Under the pieces are notes generated by a model. That model saw only the letters and a program-made list of their open reading frames with translations, did not search any database and was not told where the DNA came from. 64,000 bases of DNA from Epiperipatus broadwayi. Taxonomy: Eukaryota > Onychophora > Udeonychophora > Euonychophora > Peripatidae. Where the stretch lies: contig JAQFVV010012397.1 in the NCBI GenBank assembly GCA_028023455.1, positions 2,473,501 to 2,537,500 on the forward strand, in the 5' to 3' direction. Shown here piece by piece: positions 12,001-27,000 of this stretch. Numbering within the stretch: position 1 is the first letter of the stretch; the number at the start of each line of letters is the position of its first letter. A program made the position numbers and the translations under genes.

Positions 12001-15000
12001 GACAATCATTTATTATTTTTAAAATGAATTGGGATATTATATACGTGTGTACATAACTTGATTTAAATAACTCTGCTAGTGTTTGTAGATACCTTCTATT
12101 AAATAATTTTTTTTAATCTGCTGGGAATCATCATTGATAAGTGTTAAGAAATTTACCAAGAAAGCTACATTTTGCAGAATGTGATAATCAAGTCATCATT
12201 GTGCAAATGGCTCTGAACCGAATTTGGAACAAGGTAATTTTTCCCACTTTCTCTTTTAAACTTGCTTATTATGTACTGTATTAATCCGTGTTATGAGTTA
12301 TTATTATATCTATTACTAAAATAATGCACAGCATATTTGCAAATAGTGTTTGATTTTTTAAATATTGATAAGATTTAGTACATTATAGAAAAGTTACTCG
12401 GTGGTTTCCATATTTCATTATAATTTTACACTAAGTTATTTTTGGATAGAAAGTCTTCATTAAGGGGAGGGGGGGATTACGCTTGATTAGACGCCATAAT
12501 TTCAAACCAGTAATATTCTTTTTAGTTTATATATAACTATTTTCATTATTTTTGATCGGATTTTTTTTATTTGTATTTTAGAAATATTTTTTTGATTTCA
12601 TTTGCCCATTTATTATATCTGTTACTTAAATAATGCACAGCATATTTGCAAATAGTGTTTGATTTTTTAAATATTGATAAGATTTAGTACATTTTAGAAA
12701 AGTTACTCGGTGGTTTCCATATTTGCATTTTAATTATTTTTTAGTTATTTTTGATAATATGCCATATTTTGAAAGCCAGAAAACAATTAATTGCTTTTCA
12801 ATATGATCATAGATGCATATTTATGTTGAAAGGTAAATAATTTGAGTTATTTTGGATAGAAAGTCTTCATTGAAAGGAGGGGGGGTTATGTTTGATTAGA
12901 CGCCATAATTTCAAACCAGTAATATTCTTGTTAGTTTATATAACCGTTGCTTTGAATTATTTTTGATCGAATTTTTTTTATTTGTAATTGCTTTTCAATA
13001 TGATCATAAATGCATATTTATGTTGAAAGGTAAATAATTTGAGTTATTTTTGGATAGAAGCCATAATTTCAAACCAGTAATATTCTTGTTAGTTTATATA
13101 ACCGTTGCTTTGGATTTCCCGCATTTTGTCCGCCATGTTTTTTTTGTTGTATTAATCACAGACTTATTTATTTTTTAAATTTGAATTATTACAGTATTTG
13201 ATACCATTTTATTGTTTTTTTTTTTAATAATTTGGACTTTTTATGTATTTCTTGTGTACATATATCTTCAGCCATTTTTATTTTTTGATTTAAGTGAATA
13301 AATTTTGATTTTAGGGGAGGGGGATTAGCCACTTTCATCGATTTTTTTTTTTTTATTTGTGATTTTTCTGCCACTTTCATCGTTTATTTTGTTTATTTGT
13401 GATTTTTCAGCCACTTTCATCGATTATTTTTTTTATTTGTCATTTTTGAGCCACTTTCATCAGGTTTTTTTTTAATTGTCATTTTTGAGCCACTTTCATC
13501 GGATTTTTTTTTTTATTTGTCATTTTTGAGCCACTTTGGTAAATAAATTTATCACTTGCAGGTTTCAGGCCGGTTGTTGATGGTGTCGCAGCGCCATCTG
13601 ATGGCAGCAGTACAGTTTCTCCTCAACTACCCTAAAAATTTTGTGTAAACTTGTCTAGGACTGATAGATTTGAAATTTCAAATATCTTTTTTATCATCAT
13701 TCTTAAATGTCAAGATTACTACTACATTCTTCCAATCATCTGGTACATCTTTATCATTTTATCATTTGTTAGATAAGTTTAACAATAATTTTACTATTTC
13801 TTCATCTACTTGTAAAATATCAATAATAATCTCATCATTTCCGGGAACTTTTCTCTTCTTTATAGATTTAACTAAATAACTCAAGTTCTTCATTTAAAAT
13901 TCTAAGTAATTCAGAAAATGTAATAATCAACAGGGATAACTTTGTTTTCTTGTCCTTTATTATTTATATTTTTTTTTATAAAACTTGCAAACATTTTATG
14001 ATTTCATTTCTCTTTATAACAGTTATATCATTTCTACTATTCCTAAAACAACTTTTCTTCTTATATCAAGATAGTATTTTACACTTTTGAGAATTTTATT
14101 CAATTCTATAGCTTTCTTTGTTAATTTACAATTATATTTTCTTACATCATTATTAATTCTTTTCCATACCACTTTACAGAAATAATCAATTTTTCTTAGA
14201 ACATTTTTTTTTTCATATATTATCTTGACTCAGTTGAAAATTTACTGAAGTATTGCTACTTTTTTTTTTTGCAATAGCTATCATTGTTGCAATTCTTAGT
14301 AAAGTATCATTTATCTTCTATTGATCTATTGTTTATATTTTAAGACAATTTGCAAGTTCTAATTTAAATTCTTTGGAATATCAAATGTTAACATTATTTA
14401 TCTTAATAATTTAACTCTCTAGTTTTACACTAACATGTATCTTACATCTTACTAATTGACAATCATTTTCTCTGTTGAATCTATTAAAAACATTGCAATC
14501 TTAAAATATATACTGTCTGTTAGCCAAAATATAATCTAATTCTGCTGCATTTTTATTTGAACACCTCCATGTCGATTTTTGTTTACCTTTTTTTTTTTTC
14601 AAAGAAATAATTCATAATAGTTTTTTCTTTTTCTGCAAACTCCAGTCTGTATTCTTTCTCATTTCTATAACCACAATCAAATTTATCCACAGCATTTTCA
14701 TCTGTCATTCTGATTGGTCAAATAAACTTTGTTCAAATAATTAACTGTCGTAGTAGAATTTTTGCTATGCTATTTAATGTTTATGCCAATCTTTACAGAT
14801 AAACAAAATATTATTTACTGACTATTGCAGTTAATACTTTAACTCAAGGAATATAATTTGTAGAATTCCTTTTTAGAATACTTTTGATTTTGTGTCTAGA
14901 ATTTAATATACTATTAATTAATCAGTGATCATTTAATATCACAAGGTAAATTATATAAAGTATATTTATTAAAAATAAAACTCCAAAATTTGGCATTAAA

Positions 15001-18000
15001 TCATATGATCATGTTAAGAATAAGTTTTTATTTATGAACTAGCAATTATTTATCATAATGAAATGCAATAAAATTTTAGTGTAAACAATAAACATGAAAG
15101 TTTGATGACTAATTTGGTAGTTAAACAATATTTGATATTTCAAATGATTAACTATCTGTAAATAATTTGGAACTTTAGCCATCATAATTTTTTCTCACTT
15201 TTTTTTTTTTTACAAATGTGTAAGCAATAAGTAAATTTATTCAACTATTAAAAATTTTTTATTTCATTTTTTTTATACAGTTCTTTATAAATAGTAAATA
15301 AAAATTTAAATATGTATCATATAAAACAATAATATAAAAATATTTATACAATATATCAACATATAAAAGAAGAAATCATAAAACTTAATTATGTTTCAAT
15401 AATAATTAAATCTTATAAATATTATTTTTATGGAAATTTATCTCTTGCAATTCATGACTTCACTTCACTATTCAATTTCTTTTCTCCTAGAAGCAATTAT
15501 TTATTTTTCATTTAACTGCATTGTAATTTTTCATGAAATCAAAAATGCATATGAAGTACAATAATAGAAAGCAATTATTCCAAGTCAATTAATCTTATTC
15601 ATCCCCACCTCCACCCCAACCTTAGACAGAAATCAATCCAAGAACCTTTTGTTGACCAGCAAACTATTCAGTTATAGAACATAAAATGATCTGATTTAAT
15701 TAAACTAAATTATTTCCCAGTTTTATCAAATTTTCTTATTCTTGCAAATAAACAAGTTTTAAACATTATGGAGTTAGTAAAAATCAAAATCCTGGTGCAT
15801 CAATTACTCAATTATTTTCTGAAAGCCATTAATTTATTATTATATTATTGCAGCTATGACATTTAAGGGGAAAAAATCACAACTGAGTTATTGTTATTCA
15901 ATTTTCTTCTAAAAAGAGTCACTAATTTTTTTATAGTCATTGTTAAAATTATTTACTGTTTGATTATTATTGGTGTGAAATATTAATAAATTATTTGTTT
16001 ACTTTTATTTGATGATGATAAAGCCTGCTTGAAGATTTGATTCTTATTCAATAAATTTGCACAATCGAAATGATGCATGTAGCAGCAGAATTAATATTTA
16101 TTCAGTATGAATTATCATAACTATTTTGTTACAACTAGATAATTTCGTTTATCATTATTTCTTGTTCTATGTAAGTAATGAAAGTAATTATCACCCTGAC
16201 AATAATTGCAGTATTCTATAACATCTTGTGCATTTATTCCAAATATATGATTGAAGACTATGCCGCACAATCTTCATCTAAAAATAGCTATATACTTCCT
16301 AATCAAAAGTTAAGATTGGTTTTGATCTTATACATATATGTGATGAGAGGAAATATTCATACATATATCTACTTGAAGATATACGGATCATAGTGCAAAT
16401 AAAAATACAGTTTTCAATCTTATCATTGTCTCTTATTCTTACTTAAGATAAAGGTTAATATATTCGTCTCTTATTTTTACTTAAGATAAAGGGTAATATA
16501 TTCTTATTACCCTAAGAAATTATATAAAAATCAGATTTCTAATTGTTGCAAATTCTAATTTAAACTGTTGCCAATATCAATTAGAATCCAGTAATTTAGC
16601 AAAGGAAAATAATCACAATTTTTATAGGATTTATGTCATGATCAATTTTATTTCATAGTGAATTTATTTACCCCATATCAGTTTCTAGCTTTTGATAGTA
16701 CTCTTGAAATTAAATTCACCTAAACGAGATATGTATTATATACAATAGTATACAATAAAATCTAACAAAATGTTTTGTCTTCCACGATTATTCTAAATAT
16801 AACTGCTTTATTATATTGTTCTCTTAAATATTGCAATGAGACAAATAAAAAGCACTGAATATAATGCACAATTAATTCTTATTTAAAAATTGAAACAGCA
16901 AAAAACAATCACAGCAAAAATGAACGTTAACATCACATGACTTCATTTACTATCTTATATATATATATGAAAACATACCTTGTTCATTATTAATAGGAAA
17001 ATGCCACAGTTTATTCTCCTCAGTCCATTGGATCATTTCTTCATAGCCATTACGTACAGGTTGAACAGTCAATTGCTTCACATTAATGGCTATCAATTTT
17101 TTCCATGTAACAAGTAATGAAGAATCCTCTGGAAAAAAAAAAAAAAAATTTTTTTCTTTTACTTTTTTATTCTGGTTATATATAAACTGAACTCTCTGAA
17201 TTTGTCATTTCCAATCACAAAAAAAAAGAAAGAAAGAAAGAAAGAAAGAAAGAAATTAAACTCAATATTCTTCCAGATGATGCATTTGCAATCAATCATG
17301 AGATTAATGCTTTTATTTAAATTCTCATATCACAACAATATTTCTACATTTTCCGTATCATGTTTTAACAAGTTTTTCTTATAACTACCTATCATAATGT
17401 TTCTTTCTCAAATTCATTTTAAAATGTAATGAGAAATAAGCTTGATAAAGAGAAGTAATATCATACTTAAGCCTAATATACAATGGAACCCAGACTTACA
17501 ACTCAAATTACATTCACATCCATATAAAAAATTTCCAAGATATAGAAAAAACCTTCAAAATTTTATAGAATAAACGGATAATGCAAAATATAATATAAAT
17601 GAAAAAACATATACAAAACTGCATTTGCATGAAAAACCTAAAATTTAAAGGCTGTTGCTACTGTCCCTCAATTGGTATAAATATTTAGGTAGTAGAAGTA
17701 CAAGCAACAATTTTCTGTGCACATTTATAATATTTTTGTTTGCTTTTGGTAATTCATTGTTTGTTATCACCTTAAAAATGGTTGGTGCTAATATTTATTT
17801 TGCTAGAGCATCATGTGATTGATTTGAAAACAAAAATGAAAAATAATCATATAGTTAATTATTCAGGAAGCCATCTGATATTTGAGCATCAAAAGTGACA
17901 GCTAAGCTTTAATTCAGAAATCTTTAGTTCTCAAATCTGCCTTCACTATTATACTAAACCACAGAGGATACCAAACCAAGCAATCATTTAGTTCAAGCCA

Positions 18001-21000
18001 AGACATTTTTAGCAAGTTAGGATTAGTTTCATGTCTTCAAGAATCACAAATACTTTCATAACATGAAATTTCAAAAACGAATTTTGGTGATGCTATGATT
18101 GCAAAGCAATATTCAGAGTGACTAAAAAAAATCACTGGTGATTTTTGGAAGAAATTTTCATTGTTGATGAGACTGGCTTTTTCTATTATAAAAAGTTATC
18201 TAACACATACATTGTAAATAAAACCCGAAAACATAATACCTGGAAACAAATATCTAGAATGTTCAAGTTAAAGCCTCTACTTATCCTCATATCTCCAAAC
18301 CCTTATTTATAAAAAGGAATAACAAAAGTGACGCCTATTGAATTCCCAATCAATAAAAAAGCAAGGATAACCATTGTAATATTTGTTTAAAGTAAAAAAT
18401 ACTGTCATGAAAAGAACTTTCTTTTCAAAGAGTTCTCATTCAAGACAATGCACCTTGCCATTCCAGCAATCTCTACTATACGAGATATTTCAACCGAGCC
18501 ATTTATACATTTAATTCCAATTCTGAATTAACTCTGCAAGAATTGGCGAAAAAATATAATATTTAGAAAGCAATAAAAAAAATATTACTGTAGCTTGAAG
18601 CATGTAGAAAAAATTAACTCTTCACGTTGATTCAGATTTTAGAAATTCAGAGACAATGATGAGATTTAAACATTTTGTTAAGATGTTTGTTAATTTTGCT
18701 GAAAAGTTCTCAACTTAAAAAGAATTGCAATATAAATAAAAAGATGAATGTTCATGGTAAAAAGTGAAATGCAAACCACACATTTCATAGTTAAAGATAT
18801 AGCAATGCAATCAATAATCTATGAAGTTATAGAAAGACTGGACCCTGAAGTACCGCAGTTTCTTTAGTCTCAATACCTAGAAAACAATGGCTTTTCATAT
18901 TACAAGGATGAACAAAATGCAAAAAGGACTACCATTCAATTTTTTCTTAAATTTGTCATGAGATGAGAATCTACTGAACTTGGCAGCAGCACTGATTTTT
19001 GCATTTGGATGAAAGACATTGTTTGCTTTTTGTGTCAATCACAATTACTTTATATACATCTCAACTGAATATGATAGTGATTCTAGTAGCAAAGATCTTT
19101 TACTATGTGCTGATTAATACTGTGCACTTCCTATTTCAAGCATATCTAAAACATTTAATTAAATAAATAATAAAATTCTCTTCAGTATCAATGAAATATT
19201 AAAATTTATTGAATATTTATTGCATTTCACACCACTATCCATTATTCCTCTTTTAATGAAAGTCAAATTTTTCCTCCAATGTTTTGCTGAAAACATATTT
19301 TTTTGGATGCCATGATAATCCAACATATAAAACAAAAATATCTATAATAAACATAATATTAAGCTTTACTTGTCCAAACACAAAACATACAAACTGCCTT
19401 CTTAAAAACTGATGATGAACATGGTGCACCAGTGACAAGGCAACTTCATAATTTCAAAAAGTCTATTCATTCCTACCACAAATTCTACATTACACATACA
19501 GTCAAATACAATATGTACTTAGTCAGAAATGAATGTGGCTGAAATGTTAATTCCATGTTTCTAAAGAACATGTATTGCACAGCAATAATTAATTTACTAT
19601 TTCAATTCATAAAATAAAGGTCAAAATGATCAGCTAAAAAAAAAATCTAAAGAGCAGAGAAGTGAAATAAAAGGATATTCTTTTAACTAAAAGACATATG
19701 GTCACTGTATTGTTGCCTGATATTTTCTAAGTGAAATATGAGGCAACAGTACAGTAACCATATATCTTTTACTTAATACCACTTGTATTTCCATAAAAAA
19801 AAGTTCTTCATATACACATTTATCCTTCTTTCAAAAGAAATTCATATTTCACTTAGGAAATATCAGGCAACAGTAGAGTGACCATATGTCCTTTATTTAA
19901 AAGAATATCCTTTTATTTTATTTCTCTGTCCTTAAGATTTTTTTTTTTTTTAAAGGCCATTTTGTTCTTTATTTTATGAATTGAAATAGTAAATTAATTA
20001 TTGCTGCACAGAACATGTTCTATAGAAACATGGAATTAACACTTCACTAGTATCCATTTGTGCATAATTACATATTGTATTCAATTGGGTAAGTAACGTA
20101 GAATTTGTAGTAGAAATGAATAGACTTCTTGAAGATATGAAATTGCTTTGTCACTGGTGCACTATGTTCATCATCAGTTTTTATGAAGGCAGTTTGCTCA
20201 AAACATATTATAAGATTGTATTTTTATATTGGACTATTTCCATCATCTAATATGAGTATTGAATGTCGTTAGAAAAATTTAACTTTTACTTAAATATTCC
20301 AAATACATTCAACTGTTAGTAACTAATCTGTTTGAAGTGCTATGTATTTGAAATATTTAAATAAAAGTTGTTGTTTTTTTTAAAGACATTCAATACTCAT
20401 ATTAGATGATGGAAATAATCCAATATAAAAATACAACTAGAACACCATCATCACAAACCTTCAGGAAAACAATATTATAAGATTCATTATAAATAAAAAT
20501 TGAAAGAACAACATTGTGTACATTGATGATATATTAAAAAGAATGTCAAGATTAGTTATTTGACTTAATGAAAAATACCAAATACAGATGATTTTAGGTT
20601 TATGCCCTAAAAAGTTTTCATTCTAATGAAGTAAAGAATTTGTATATTTATATACAAAATGAATTAATGAGACCAACAATATTTTAAAACTGTCATGAAG
20701 ATTTTAATGCTAAAATTGGTAAATGATTGAAAGATGAAGGTGCTATGGGTATGGTAACAGAAATGAGAAAGGACACAGAACTGTGGAAATCATAGAAAAA
20801 GAAAATGAAAGTACAACAGACTGAAAGTAAATTAGGTTGTGCTAAAAGAAATGAGAAAAGACATAGATTTGTGGAGATCATAGAAAAAGGAATTCTTTGG
20901 GGAAAATGCTACATTGGAAACAAACATGAAAGCATCTAAATGAAAGTATAACAAAATTGAATTATATTTTGACTAACAGAAAATATATATTTCAAGATTG

Positions 21001-24000
21001 TAATATTCTTAATAGATGCAACACAAAAAGTGATCATCAGTTAGTAAGATATATGTTAATACAAAACTAAAGACAAAAACTATTAAAAAAGACCATATTA
21101 ACAATTGATGGGCCTAATCTCAGAAATAATCTAATAAATTTAAATTGGAATTTGCAATTTTTTAAAAAAATATTAAGACTTTTAAAAAGGGTCAAATTTG
21201 ATTGAAATTAATAAGAAGATAACTGATATTCTACTAAGAACAGCATCAAAGATATCTAATACAAAAAAGAAGCAATTCACCAATAAATTTTCTACTGAAA
21301 CTCTATAATGAAGGAAAAAATATGAAAATTTTTAAAAATGATCCATTAAGATGAGCTGAATATCTAATTTTGTAAAATGGTGCAAAAAAAAAAAAAAAGC
21401 TAATGATAATATAAGAAAATATAATTGTGAATTGATAAGGAAAGTTATGAAAAAAAAAAAATCTCAAAAATGTAAAACAATATTCTGGTATTGGAAAAAA
21501 GTTGTTTCAGCAATAAAAAAAAAAAAGAGATGACATCATGAATAATCTGAAGAAATTTTATCAAGAATTATGTAGTAATCAAGAATAAAAAAAACAAAGT
21601 ATCTCCTATCCAAATACAAAACTATTTTAAATGAAGAGTGAGACTTGCAATTAAATCTATTAAGAATGAAAAAGCTCCAGGAAATGATGGTTGTATTACT
21701 AATATTTTTTAAAAAAAAGAAAAAATTGAAAAAGGCAAAACTATAATATCAAATGCCTTGAACGAATACAATAGTAATATTTATATTTAAGAAAAGTGAT
21801 AAAAGAGGATAATAGAAATGAAAAAACTCTCAGGTATCCTATAAGTTATGAACAAACTTTGAATTCAAATCAACCCAAAAACCAAGTTTGATTTAAAAAT
21901 GGTTTTAGCATAATAGATTGCATCATTGAGACAAGTTATGAATATGAGTTGCAATTATGTTTTGGATTTGTATATTATGAAATGGCATTTGATTCTATAA
22001 AGAAACTTTGGTTATGAAGATATATATTTAGAATATTGTCATATTCTGAAAATATTTATTAAAATGCAATAACAATAATTAGACGGCATAAGCACTCATA
22101 AGGTTGTACTAAAAAGTAATTTCTTCAAAACGTTTTACTGCAGATTCATATAAAGTATTTTGTGAATTAAAATGGAAAGTGAAGGGAACAAAAATATATG
22201 GACATTATTTAAATCATACAGATTTTGTAAATAATGTGGTTGTTTTTGAAAATAATGCTTCAGAACCTTCAGGAAATGTACAAAAGTTATCAGATGAAAG
22301 TAAAAAAATAGGACTAAAGTTAAATGATAAAAAGATTAAAGTAATATTCGATGGATTTTTTTTCAGAAGAATAAAATAAAGATTGATAATCATGAATTAC
22401 AAGAAATTAACAAAAACAAATACTTTGATCAGATTGCTAATATAGATGTAAATATAATCGATGAATTAATCATAGAATTAAACTTGGATGGAATGTTTTT
22501 GATAGAAATAATTTAGTATTAAAAGAATGTATGACTATATGTTCGAAAAAGTTTTTAATATATCACATGTAAGAAAACAATATCAATATTTCAGATTACT
22601 AAGGAAGTATAAAAAAAAATATATGTTGGAAGTATCAAGAAAAAATCAAAAATAAAATGTGTGGGTGAAAAAACAAACAGTTATCATTGATATCACAGAA
22701 AGAATTAAGATATTGAAATGAAGCCAGCTTGGATACAATAGTAGAAGAAATGATAGATGGATAATTGAAATTTTAAATGGCATTACAAAAGATTTAAAGA
22801 GAAATAAATAGATGAAATAAGAAAATTTGCTAATATGATGTGAAGAGAAGCTAAGGATTAAAAAAACTGGATTAAACTTGGAAAGATCTTTATTCTAAAG
22901 TATCACATAATCATCATTTCCTATGTTTACACAATCTATTAAAACAGTAGCAAATTCTCCAATGAATAGTATTATCCAGTGCAAATCATAGTAATGAATG
23001 GATGCTAGAAGGTTTGTTTATAAAATCCCTATCTAGTGGTTACTCATTCAATATCCCAGACTTAGTTTCTAGCTTGTAGATTTTATCAGTGAGGAGCCTT
23101 GGAAGCAATCCTCCAGCAACCAACTTTTACATATTTTATATATTTAGAGTTGCATTAAAGCCAAAAATTTGGATGTAATGCTCTCAGATCCAAGGCTCCT
23201 CATTGATGAAATTCATAAATTATAAATTAGTCGGGGATATTGGATGAGTAGGCATTAGATAGATTTTATGCACAAACCTTCTAGCATTTATTAATTACTA
23301 TGGCTTATACTAGGTGGCACTACTGCATGGAGAGTTTGCTACTATGAAGATGACAAATAATTTGTTCAAAATTAAGCAAAAAATGTTGGTTGAATAAATC
23401 TTAATTTCTGTCAAAATGAAAAGTAGCAATTTCATAAATTTGAAATGACTCTCACAATTTATCTGAATTAAAAAAGTTGCTAGATTAACACTATTTAACT
23501 TCATTTATGTTTTGGGATTACATGTATAGAGCAAATATAAAAAAAAGAGATTTTTTTGTCTTCACTTGACATTAAGAGCCATACCAATATTTAAATAACC
23601 AAAAAAAAAAAAGAAACATCACATGATCCAAAATTACATAATACTTTTCAAAAAAGAGAAAGGTGCCTACAGTCATTAAAAAAACTGAGAACACCAAAAT
23701 ATATAAATAATAAAGCTTTGCCAGTTGGTTTAAATTTAAAACATTTTAATGTTTTAATCTCAGTTTGATAGTAAAAAAAAATAGTGAAAGGTTGCTGCTA
23801 AGTGAAAAATGCATTAGATTAAAAAACATCAAATGCATTAGATCTAGGATCAAAATCTCTCACTGATGAAGGCTTTAAACAAGGAACTAGATTGATGACA
23901 TAGAAAGGACAACATTGAACAGAAAATAAGCAGCATATCTAGCATCTATCGATTAATCAAGCCTACAATAATTGCAAACCTGAAGGGAAGAAATAGTTAA

Positions 24001-27000
24001 TTTTTGATTGATATTTACTGAGATAGTGATGTAAAATTAAATTACCATTCTAGTAAATTGTAATAATTACTGTTTAGACTTGAATATATTTCTATAGTTT
24101 TGCATTTTTTTTTTTGTTGATTTTTAGTTTAAAAATTATTCTTTATTATATTTATAAAGCTATTTTAACAGAATGATTACAGTTAAAGTTTATGAACTAA
24201 TTCTAAATACTAAGTTTTTAAAATAATAAAAAGGCAATAAACAATGATCATTTGGTCTTAGTATCCTATTGTTTAATTATCTATATTTGCCTTCAAGCAA
24301 AAAATGTACTCGCAATTATTTATACAAGTAAAAAAAATAATCTAACACATAGAACAAAATGATTGTATTCTGATAAAATATTACAATAAGCTTACAGCCA
24401 CACAATTATAATTTAAAAGCAAAAATAAATACTATTAACATTCTACTAATCAAATTATATACTAATACTAAATTATTAAATATTATTGTACAAAGAATTA
24501 ATTTAATTTAATAATATACATAATAAATATTCAAGAATATTTCTAGTACATACCACTATCTAAAATAAATATCAAATCACCTCAGATGTTAAGAAATTTC
24601 TAGCTAGGCCCTCTATAAAATGTTTAGAGCCCGCATCTCAAAACAGCTAATTCAAAAAAGTACCTCTTTGAACTATAGGCTGCAAAGATATTAAATATTA
24701 AAACACAGGACTAATTCACAAATTTCATGCTCTCTGTTTGAATTAGTCCGTGTTGCAATATTTAATATCTTTGCAGCCTATAATTCAGAGGTATCTCTTT
24801 TTGAATTAACTGTTGCATAACAGAAAATTTCTTAAAATTTGAGGTAATTTGATATGTAATAAATATTATATAAATAAAACAATATTTATTGTATATAACA
24901 ATTTCATTCTATTTTTATAAGTATAATTTATAACTATGATAGACATAAAAGAAATAGTGTAATATATTAATTCAAGTCAATTAAGTCAATACTCAACAAC
25001 ATTAAATTAAAGAGTATATCTTCAACAATACAACTTTGAGAAAAATAGAATTTCACATAGAAATAAAAGCATGACTTTTTCAAATAAATTAATTATTTCT
25101 GAATATACCTATATTTTCTGTGAAAGATATACAATTTATACATATAGTCAAATAGTTCAATATTTTTCTATTCTCTCAACAAGCATATTATATCAATAAA
25201 CTTGTAACAAAGAACAGAAATATATTTTAATCATATGTTATTTATTATTCAAGATTTTTTGATTATTCTTAATCATCCTTAGTTCGTTATTATAAATGCT
25301 ACAAAATTCATTCTTAATTTCAGGGATTAATCTAATTTTGATCCTAGTAAAAGCTTAAAATCAATACTATCCTTCAAAGAATGTGTCTGTTAACATAAGT
25401 ACAACAAAATTCAGTGACATTTATATTAACAGATTGAAGATGATTGCATAAGGACATGAATTTTAAAAAAAAGTATATAATTAAAAAGGTTTTTATAATT
25501 TATTGCAATTCATTTGTATTAGATTACTTTAATTTCTATTTGAAAAAAAACAACAACATACCTTTAAGATTTTCTGATGTGAATATATTCAAGCATGGTC
25601 CAGAAAATAAGTCATAATTTAAACTCTCGGTTGTTCTTAAAAAAAAAAATAATAATAATATAAATATGTTGTATTAAAATTCTATTTTGCACAACAAAAT
25701 CTAGTCTACAAATAATTTATAATAAATTTAAGTTGTTCAATGAATAAGTTTTTATTGAGTCTGGCAAAGTGAACATGACTAATAAATTTCATATAAGTCA
25801 CAACTATCAACATTTCAATTGTAACATGTACTGCCCAAAATGTTATAAACAAAAGTACTTTTAAAAAATACAAAATACAACAATCTTTTGTCAGGATTAC
25901 AAATGTACTTAAATATACATGACTACATAAAATAGCAAATATAATCAATGATGATCATATGTTATTACTTAGTTATAGCAACCTTTTATCTTGCAATCAT
26001 CAATTGCTTTTGCACAGAGAATTTAACATACATAATCAATTTACCTTTTATTATATCCATTTTGGTTTTTTTTATGTCAATGATAATGTACTTATCAAAA
26101 GACCTGATTCATAAAATCATCTAATTTTGAGAGCAATAATTAATTTTGTGATTGCTATTCTGATAATCAGATATTTAATACTTAGTCCACTCTTTCATTA
26201 TCTTAGTATTTTTTTAGAATTTAATTAAGAAAACTTCTTTTATTGCTCAAGTAAAAACAAGTTTTTTTTATTATTATCGTAATAATATTAAACAAAGTAA
26301 TAAAACATTTTATTTTTCTATAATTTTTCTGAATTGCATAGTTCTAATCAGTGATATATTCTAGTTTATAATCTCCAAAATTAAAATCAAACATAGCTAT
26401 AGAAATATTCTTTCCAACAACCAAAGACTAGTAATTAGTTTACAAAATAGGATTAAGTGCTTCTGATTTGTTCTTCGAATTCAGAAAACTGGAAGTGTTC
26501 TTACTTGTACTGATAAAAGAAATCAAAGTTATATGAAACTTATAGTTACCTTCTATTTAACCAACCAATATTATTGGATATCCACCAAATAAAGAACCTC
26601 ATGAAATAGTGGTTAGTATACTTGACTGCTGTATTTACGACTTGGGACTTGAATCGAGGTCAGCAAAACTTTGAAATTTTTTCATGTTTCCAAGCATCTT
26701 AGGATTTCTTTTAGTTAACTGTTACATAAACAACAATCCAATTCTTAGTTAGAAAAGTGGTAAAACTTTCACTACCTGGCAGGTAGATAATTGAAGGGCA
26801 ATACATCCTCATTCATTATTATTCTTTGGAAGGTGATTTAAGATGTTTTATAGTGGATTATTTTGTTTTACTTTTTATTTGCTAAAAAAATGGTTTGGGA
26901 CATAAGCACTAATTCAACAATATTTGATGAAGCACTTAATTTTTTGCTAAACATTTCACGTGTAAAAGAAAAAAACTAGTGCACTTTTATTATTATTATA

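Larger units (their letters stand above)
7799..13631. mobile_element. Foldback DNA element with about 2-kb modular arms and 8-bp target duplication
   Basis: The ends are GGTAGTTGAGGAGAAAC and its exact reverse complement, flanked by the direct repeat CTAAAAAT at 7791-7798 and 13632-13639. Left arm about 7799-9815 and right arm about 11715-13631 are inverted copies of each other. Without the nested LINE the element is about 4.3 kb. Each arm starts with a GC-richer cap (GCCATCAGATGGCGC), then 4-5 tandem units of about 40 bases (GATGAAAGTGGCTCAAAAAT plus an A-run), then longer blocks repeated within the arm. No transposase frame is seen, so it is non-autonomous. The 8-bp duplication fits the hAT, P and Merlin superfamilies; the architecture resembles Foldback/Galileo elements, but the superfamily cannot be fixed. 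Confidence 0.85.
3077..16978 (-). other. MRPS31 intron 8, transposon-filled
   Basis: A 13.9-kb intron. It holds a retroelement-like promoter block (3870-4330), an unclassified GC-richer block (4560-4870) and the nested RTE/palindromic repeat/foldback/L1-like cluster (6117-14730). I see nothing identifiable in 4871-6116 or in 14731-16978 beyond AT-rich sequence. Confidence 0.75.
17129..25561 (-). other. MRPS31 intron 7, transposon-rich
   Basis: An 8.4-kb intron holding a GAAA microsatellite, a Tigger-like remnant, foldback elements at 19391-20198 and 20216-20443, RTE copy 2, two palindromic-repeat copies and a palindrome at 24568-24857. Nothing recognisable was seen in 17260-17870, 24000-24560 and 24870-25561. 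Confidence 0.7.

Noticed and set aside
26597-26665. Functional tRNA gene
   Set aside because: A- and B-box-like motifs are present, but acceptor and anticodon arms do not pair; kept only as a SINE-like relic.
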